Assembly: GCF_011927785.1 (NCBI RefSeq)
Contig: NZ_JAATJK010000001.1
Coordinates: 3,567,001 to 3,631,000, forward strand
DNA: 64,000 nt
Direction of reading: 5' to 3'
From: Micromonospora profundi
GTDB taxonomy: Bacteria; Actinomycetota; Actinomycetes; Mycobacteriales; Micromonosporaceae
The translations under genes and the position numbers were made by a program. Positions within the stretch are counted from its first letter, which is position 1, and every line of letters starts with the position of its first letter. This document shows positions 60,062-64,000 of the stretch, in pieces. The notes under the pieces were generated by a model that did not search any database, was not told the origin of the DNA, and was given only the letters and a program-made list of their open reading frames with translations.

Positions 60062-61129
60062 TCACGGCTGATCGGTATCCACCGAGAACAGATCGGGCGT
60101 CGATGGGACATCTACCCCAAATGTACCATTCGGCGGTGTGCGCCCCAGGTGCCGCCAGGCAGCCTCGGTGGCCACCCGGCCGCGCGGCGTACGCGCCAGC
60201 AGGCCGGCGCGCACCAGGAACGGCTCGCACACCTCCTCGACAGTGTCCGGCTGCTCCCCCACCGCCACGGCGAGGGTGGACAGGCCCACCGGGCCGCCCC
60301 GGAACGAGTCCACGAGCGCGGTGAGCACCGCCCGGTCCAGCCGGTCAAGACCCAGCGCGTCGACGTCGTACACGATCAAGGCCGCACGGGCGGTGTCGAG
60401 ATCGACCACGCCGTCGGCCCGCACCTCCGCGTAGTCGCGGACCCGGCGCAGCAGTCGGTTGGCGATCCGGGGAGTGCCCCGCGACCGGCCGGCGATCTCC
60501 GTGGCGCCCTCGGCCGTGATCGGCACACCGAGGATCCGCGCCGAACGGTGCAGCAGCGTCTCCAGATCGGCCGGGGCGTAGAAATCAAGGTGGGCGACGA
60601 AGCCGAACCGGTCCCGCATCGGGCCTGTCAACAACCCGGACCGCGTTGTCGCACCGACAAGTGTGAACGGCTCGACATCGAGCGGGATCGCGGTGGCCCC
60701 CGGCCCCTTGCCCACCACCACGTCGACCCGGAAGTCCTCCATCGCGCTGTAGAGCAGCTCCTCGGCGGGCCGGGCGATCCGGTGGATCTCGTCGATGAAG
60801 AGCACATCGCCCTCGGCCAGGCTTGTCAGGATCGCCGCCAGGTCACCGGAACGCTCGATCGCCGGCCCGCTCGTCACCCGGATGCCCGCGCCCAGCTCGG
60901 CGGCCACGATGTTGGCCAGGCTGGTCTTACCCAACCCCGGCGGCCCGGAGAGCAGGATGTGATCCGGCGGCGAACCACGCCGCATGGCCCCCTGCAACAG
61001 CAGGTCAAGTTGGTCGCGGACCCGGTCCTGGGCGATGAACTCGGCCAGCCGCTTCGGTCGTACGGTGGCCTCCGCGTCCCGCTCGGCGTCGCTGACGTAC
61101 GCCGAGACGAGCCCTTCGGTCTCGCTCAT
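60062..61129 (-). CDS. ruvB: Holliday junction branch migration ATPase RuvB
   Basis: 355 residues. Walker [19 protein letters not shown], Walker [20 protein letters not shown], sensor [19 protein letters not shown] and the C-terminal winged helix (GQVLADxx-like, [19 protein letters not shown]). The ATG at 61129 overlaps the ruvA stop as ATGA. Confidence 0.96.
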   Translation of the reverse strand: MSETEGLVSAYVSDAERDAEATVRPKRLAEFIAQDRVRDQLDLLLQGAMRRGSPPDHILLSGPPGLGKTSLANIVAAELGAGIRVTSGPAIERSGDLAAILTSLAEGDVLFIDEIHRIARPAEELLYSAMEDFRVDVVVGKGPGATAIPLDVEPFTLVGATTRSGLLTGPMRDRFGFVAHLDFYAPADLETLLHRSARILGVPITAEGATEIAGRSRGTPRIANRLLRRVRDYAEVRADGVVDLDTARAALIVYDVDALGLDRLDRAVLTALVDSFRGGPVGLSTLAVAVGEQPDTVEEVCEPFLVRAGLLARTPRGRVATEAAWRHLGRTPPNGTFGVDVPSTPDLFSVDTDQP

Positions 61130-61728
61130 CGGGTACGACCGAGCAGGCGGATGGCCTGCTTGAGCAGCACCGGCACGGGCGGGGTGGCCCCGTCGATGGT
61201 CTCCGCGACAGCGGCCACCGCCTGGTCGGCCTGCCCGGCCGTCCACCCCAGGCCCACGAGCGCCTGGCGGACCTGGTCGGGCCAGGCGCCTGCGGTCACG
61301 CCGCCCACGCCGTCGGCGCCGATGGACACCGGGCCGATCCGGTCGCGCAGTTCCAGCACCAGACGCTCGGCGCCCTTCTTGCCGATCCCCGGCACCCGGG
61401 TCAGGGCCGCGGTGTCGGCGTTGGCGATGGCCTTGCGCACCGCGTCCGGGGTGTGCACGGCCAGCACCGCCTGGGCCAGCCGAGGGCCGACCCCACTTGC
61501 CGTCTGGAGCAGCTCGAACAACGACTTCGCGTCGTCGTCGGCGAAGCCGTAGAGGGTCAGTGAGTCTTCCCGCACCACAAGGCTCGTGGCGAGCCGGGCG
61601 ACCTGGCCGACCCGCAGCTCCGCGATCGTCCCGGGGGCACAGTGCACGGCCAGGCCGACCCCACCGACCTCGATCACGGCCAGGTCCGGACCCGTCGCGG
61701 TCACCGTGCCGCGCACGCTGGCGATCAT
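61126..61728 (-). CDS. ruvA: Holliday junction DNA helicase subunit RuvA
   Basis: 200 residues: OB domain ([19 protein letters not shown]), two HhH motifs ([13 protein letters not shown] and [18 protein letters not shown]) and the C-terminal RuvB-binding domain ([20 protein letters not shown]). ATGA overlap with ruvC. Confidence 0.96.
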   Translation of the reverse strand: MIASVRGTVTATGPDLAVIEVGGVGLAVHCAPGTIAELRVGQVARLATSLVVREDSLTLYGFADDDAKSLFELLQTASGVGPRLAQAVLAVHTPDAVRKAIANADTAALTRVPGIGKKGAERLVLELRDRIGPVSIGADGVGGVTAGAWPDQVRQALVGLGWTAGQADQAVAAVAETIDGATPPVPVLLKQAIRLLGRTR

Positions 61729-62252
61729 CGTGCTCCTCCTCGTCGTGCCCGGTCGGCCGCTGCGGCCAGCTTCGAGCGGGTGCCGCCGCGCCAGACGTGA
61801 CAGATGGCCAGGGCGAGGGCGTCGGCGGCGTCGGCCGGCTTCGGCGGCTCGGCCAGCCGCAGCAGCCGGGTCACCATCGCTGTCATCTGCGCCTTGTCGG
61901 CCTGACCCGAGCCGGTCACCGCCGCCTTCACCTCGCTGGGGGTGTACGTCTGCACCGGCAGCCCGGCACGCGCCCCCGCCAGCACCGCGATGCCGCTGGC
62001 CTGCGCGGTGCCCATCACCGTACGCACATTGTGCTGGCTGAAGACGCGCTCGACGGCGACGCTTTCCGGCTGGTGCTCGGCGACCAGCTTGGTGAGCGAC
62101 CGGTCCAGGTGCAGCAGGCGCAGCGCCAGGTCGTCGGCCGGATCGGTGTAGACCACGTAGTAGGCGACAAGCGTGCACGGGCGGCCCGGCACACCCTCGA
62201 CCACGCCCACCCCACACCGGGTCAACCCCGGGTCCACACCGAGCACGCGCAC
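61725..62252 (-). CDS. ruvC: Holliday junction resolvase RuvC
   Basis: 175 residues from the GTG at 62252 ([14 protein letters not shown]), with GGGGAGG upstream. RNase H-fold catalytic acids in [46 protein letters not shown] and [13 protein letters not shown]. First gene of ruvCAB. The open frame continues upstream but carries no signal. Confidence 0.95.
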   Translation of the reverse strand: MRVLGVDPGLTRCGVGVVEGVPGRPCTLVAYYVVYTDPADDLALRLLHLDRSLTKLVAEHQPESVAVERVFSQHNVRTVMGTAQASGIAVLAGARAGLPVQTYTPSEVKAAVTGSGQADKAQMTAMVTRLLRLAEPPKPADAADALALAICHVWRGGTRSKLAAAADRARRGGAR

Positions 62253-62396
62253 GCCGCCCCCTCCCCAGCCGTCAGCAGTACGTGTGTTCGACACCCTAAC
62301 GCCCGGCCTCCCACCAGCCCCACGGGACACACCCTGCCGCGCGCCAAGATCGTGCTCGCCCCCACGCCTCGCCTTGCCCCGCCCGCACATGCCCTG

Positions 62397-62471
62397 CGCC
62401 GATCTTGCACTTTCGGTCGCCACTTAATCCGCTTTGCCTTTTTCACCTGGGCAGCAAGTGCAAGATCGGCG
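62397..62471. repeat. 16-bp inverted repeat related to the one at 47442-47539
   Basis: Arms CGCCGATCTTGCACTT (62397-62412) and 62456-62471 pair exactly across 43 bases. The left arm continues TCGGTCG, giving the same GATCTTGCACTTTCGGTCG as at 47457-47475. It lies in the 418-base gap between ruvC and the SDR gene; no gene is evident there. Confidence 0.85.
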
Positions 62472-62656
62472 ACGGCGGTGATCGATCGCGGTGGTGATTG
62501 GCGGGGTCAGGTGGGATCACCACTCCCCACGCGCGCAGAACGCGCAGCCGGACAGGCAGGGGCGGTCGGGCGCATGGAGTGGTGGGCGGGGGTGGGCACA
62601 CAGCTTTGCCCTGGAGTATGTGGCTCTGGCCCATGTGCCGGGGCGCACTCAGCTCG

Positions 62657-62662
62657 TAACTT
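62657..62662 (+). promoter_or_regulatory. -10 element of the SDR gene
   Basis: TAACTT, eight bases before the ATG at 62671, with no ribosome site; probably leaderless or nearly so. Confidence 0.45.
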
Positions 62663-62670
62663 CATGCGCC

Positions 62671-63453
62671 ATGACGGCAGAACCCGTGGCGGTCCCCCAC
62701 GTCGTACAGCTCGACCTCACCGGTCGCACCGCCCTGGTCACCGGCGGCGGCAGCGGCATCGGGCGGGCGTGCGCCCTGCGGCTGGGCGCGGCCGGCGCCA
62801 CGGTACTCGTGGTGGACCGGAACCTGGACGCGGCCCGGGCGGTCGCCGCCGAGGCGGGCGGGCGCGCCGAGGGGGTGGACCTGGCCGACGCGGCGGCAGT
62901 GGACCGCCTCGACGTGGACGTGGACATCGTCGTGAACAACGCCGGGCTCCAGCACGTGGCGCCGATGCAGGACTTCCCCGTCGAGCGGTTCGAGTACATC
63001 CAGCGGGTGATGGTGGAGGCGCCGTTCCTGCTGGTCCGCCGCGCGCTGCCGCACATGTACGCCCAGGGTTGGGGCCGGATCGTCAACATCTCGTCGGTGC
63101 ACGGGCTGCGGGCCTCGCCGTACAAGGCGGCGTACGTCACGGCGAAGCACGCCCTGGAAGGGCTGTCGAAGGTGGTGGCGCTGGAGGGCGCCGCGCACGG
63201 GGTCACCGCCAACTGCATCAATCCGGCGTACGTCCGCACTGCGCTCGTGGAGAGCCAGATCGCCGACCAGGCGGCCAGCCACGGCATCCCGGAACCCGAG
63301 GTGATCGAAAAGATCATGCTGGCCCGGGCGGCGATCAAGCGGCTGATCGAGCCCGAGGAGGTGGCCGAGCTGCTCGCGTACCTGTGCTCGCCGCCGGCGG
63401 CCTTCATCACCGGCGCGTCGATCGCGCTCGACGGGGGCTGGACGGCCAACTAG
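62671..63453 (+). CDS. Short-chain dehydrogenase, 3-hydroxybutyrate dehydrogenase-like
   Basis: 260 residues from the ATG at 62671. NAD-binding TGGGSGIGRACAL, NNAGLQHVAPM, catalytic Ser in NISSVHGLRASP and YxxxK in YVTAKHALEG. The NNAGLQH and ISSVHGLRASPYKAAYV stretches match 3-hydroxybutyrate dehydrogenases. Followed by a GAF-domain gene in the same direction. Confidence 0.88.
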   Translation: MTAEPVAVPHVVQLDLTGRTALVTGGGSGIGRACALRLGAAGATVLVVDRNLDAARAVAAEAGGRAEGVDLADAAAVDRLDVDVDIVVNNAGLQHVAPMQDFPVERFEYIQRVMVEAPFLLVRRALPHMYAQGWGRIVNISSVHGLRASPYKAAYVTAKHALEGLSKVVALEGAAHGVTANCINPAYVRTALVESQIADQAASHGIPEPEVIEKIMLARAAIKRLIEPEEVAELLAYLCSPPAAFITGASIALDGGWTAN

Positions 63454-63467
63454 TGGGTCCCCGCACA

Positions 63468-64000
63468 ATGTCGACCATGTCGTCGCCTGTGGAGTTTCTG
63501 GAACTGCTCGCCCGTGAGGCCGCGGCGGTGGAGTTCGAAGGTCCGTTGGTGGCCGCGCGGGCCGCCGGGGCGCCGGCCGAACGGCTGGCCGAGCTGGAGC
63601 AGGCAAGGACCGTGGCGTTGCGGGTCCGCGCGCTGCTGGAGCGGCGACGCCGCCGGGAGATCGAGCTCTCCGGTCTGTACGACACGGTGAGCGACCTGGC
63701 CGGCCTGCGCGACCTTGACGACGTGCTGCGGGCGATCGTGCACCGGGCGCGCAACCTGCTGGGCGCCGACGTGGCGTACATGACGCTCAACGACGACGAG
63801 CGCGGCGACACCTACATGCGGGTGACCGACGGGTCCGTGTCGGCCCGCTTCCAGCGGCTGCGGCTGCCGATGGGCGCCGGCCTCGGTGGTCTGGTGGCCC
63901 AGTCCGGCGCCCCGTACGTGACCGCCAACTACGGCGAGGACGAGCGCTTCCACCACACCGGGGAGATCGACGCCGGGGTGGGCGAGGAAGGCCTGGTGGC
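63468..64000 (+). CDS. GAF-domain protein, N-terminal part (probable PucR-type regulator)
   Basis: At least 177 residues, cut by the window end. ATG 63468 (MSTMSSPVEFLELLAREAAA) is used; ATG 63477 is also possible. After a helical start (about 15-75) a GAF domain begins (LDDVLRAIVHRARNLLGADV, then PMGAGLGGLVAQSGAPYVTA). Such genes beside 3-hydroxybutyrate dehydrogenases often end in a PucR/CdaR helix-turn-helix. That part is not visible, so regulator status is inferred. Confidence 0.75.
   Translation, partial: MSTMSSPVEFLELLAREAAAVEFEGPLVAARAAGAPAERLAELEQARTVALRVRALLERRRRREIELSGLYDTVSDLAGLRDLDDVLRAIVHRARNLLGADVAYMTLNDDERGDTYMRVTDGSVSARFQRLRLPMGAGLGGLVAQSGAPYVTANYGEDERFHHTGEIDAGVGEEGLV

Overview
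The window reads as chromosomal DNA of a high-GC actinomycete of the Micromonosporaceae (Micromonospora or Salinispora type). The grounds are the very high GC in third positions, frequent GTG and TTG starts, a BldD developmental regulator, and the gene order carBA-pyrCBR / bldD / nusB-efp / aroQBKC ... aroE-mltG-ruvX-alaS. The genus is inferred, because no rRNA or other marker gene is present. I saw no tRNA, rRNA, CRISPR array, transposase or integrase.

Layout. 1-5877 (minus): pyrimidine operon pyrR-pyrB-pyrC-carA-carB with 4-8 nt overlaps; carB runs off the left edge, and a PyrR-binding RNA loop sits just before the pyrR ribosome-binding site. 6165-7708: bldD (plus) converges on efp-nusB (minus). 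8195-12304: shikimate genes aroC, aroK, aroB and aroQ (minus), split by an alpha/beta hydrolase on the other strand. 12437-25956: an eleven-gene minus-strand exopolysaccharide block lying between aroC and aroE. In transcription order it is a secreted GH26-like hydrolase, a secreted beta-propeller, a hexapeptide acyltransferase, a Wzz-like protein with a decayed tyrosine-kinase domain, a Wzy-like polymerase, a flippase, a sulfotransferase, an APH-fold kinase, an Alg14/Alg13-like split glycosyltransferase and a GT2 glycosyltransferase. 26059-36879: aroE, mltG, ruvX, alaS, two small membrane proteins, a 1035-residue Pro/Gly-rich membrane protein and rarA.

36955-50673 is more variable: a small membrane protein, an HxlR regulator with an ABM monooxygenase, an MFS transporter with an ArsR regulator, an RmlD-like reductase, aspS, two DUF998 proteins, a secreted serine protease, a second HxlR regulator divergent from a thioesterase, an acyl-ACP desaturase, hisS and a metallo-beta-lactamase-fold hydrolase. 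50940-62252: two membrane-anchored cyclophilins (plus), then rel, apt, secF, secD, yajC, ruvB, ruvA and ruvC (minus). The right end holds a 3-hydroxybutyrate-dehydrogenase-like SDR and the start of a GAF-domain protein.

Most of the window is core metabolism, translation, recombination and secretion. The accessory interest lies in the exopolysaccharide block (a sulfotransferase, a kinase-like protein and a pseudo-kinase Wzz in one operon), in several promoter palindromes next to or near regulator genes, and in long intergenic inverted repeats, two of which share the same outer sequence.
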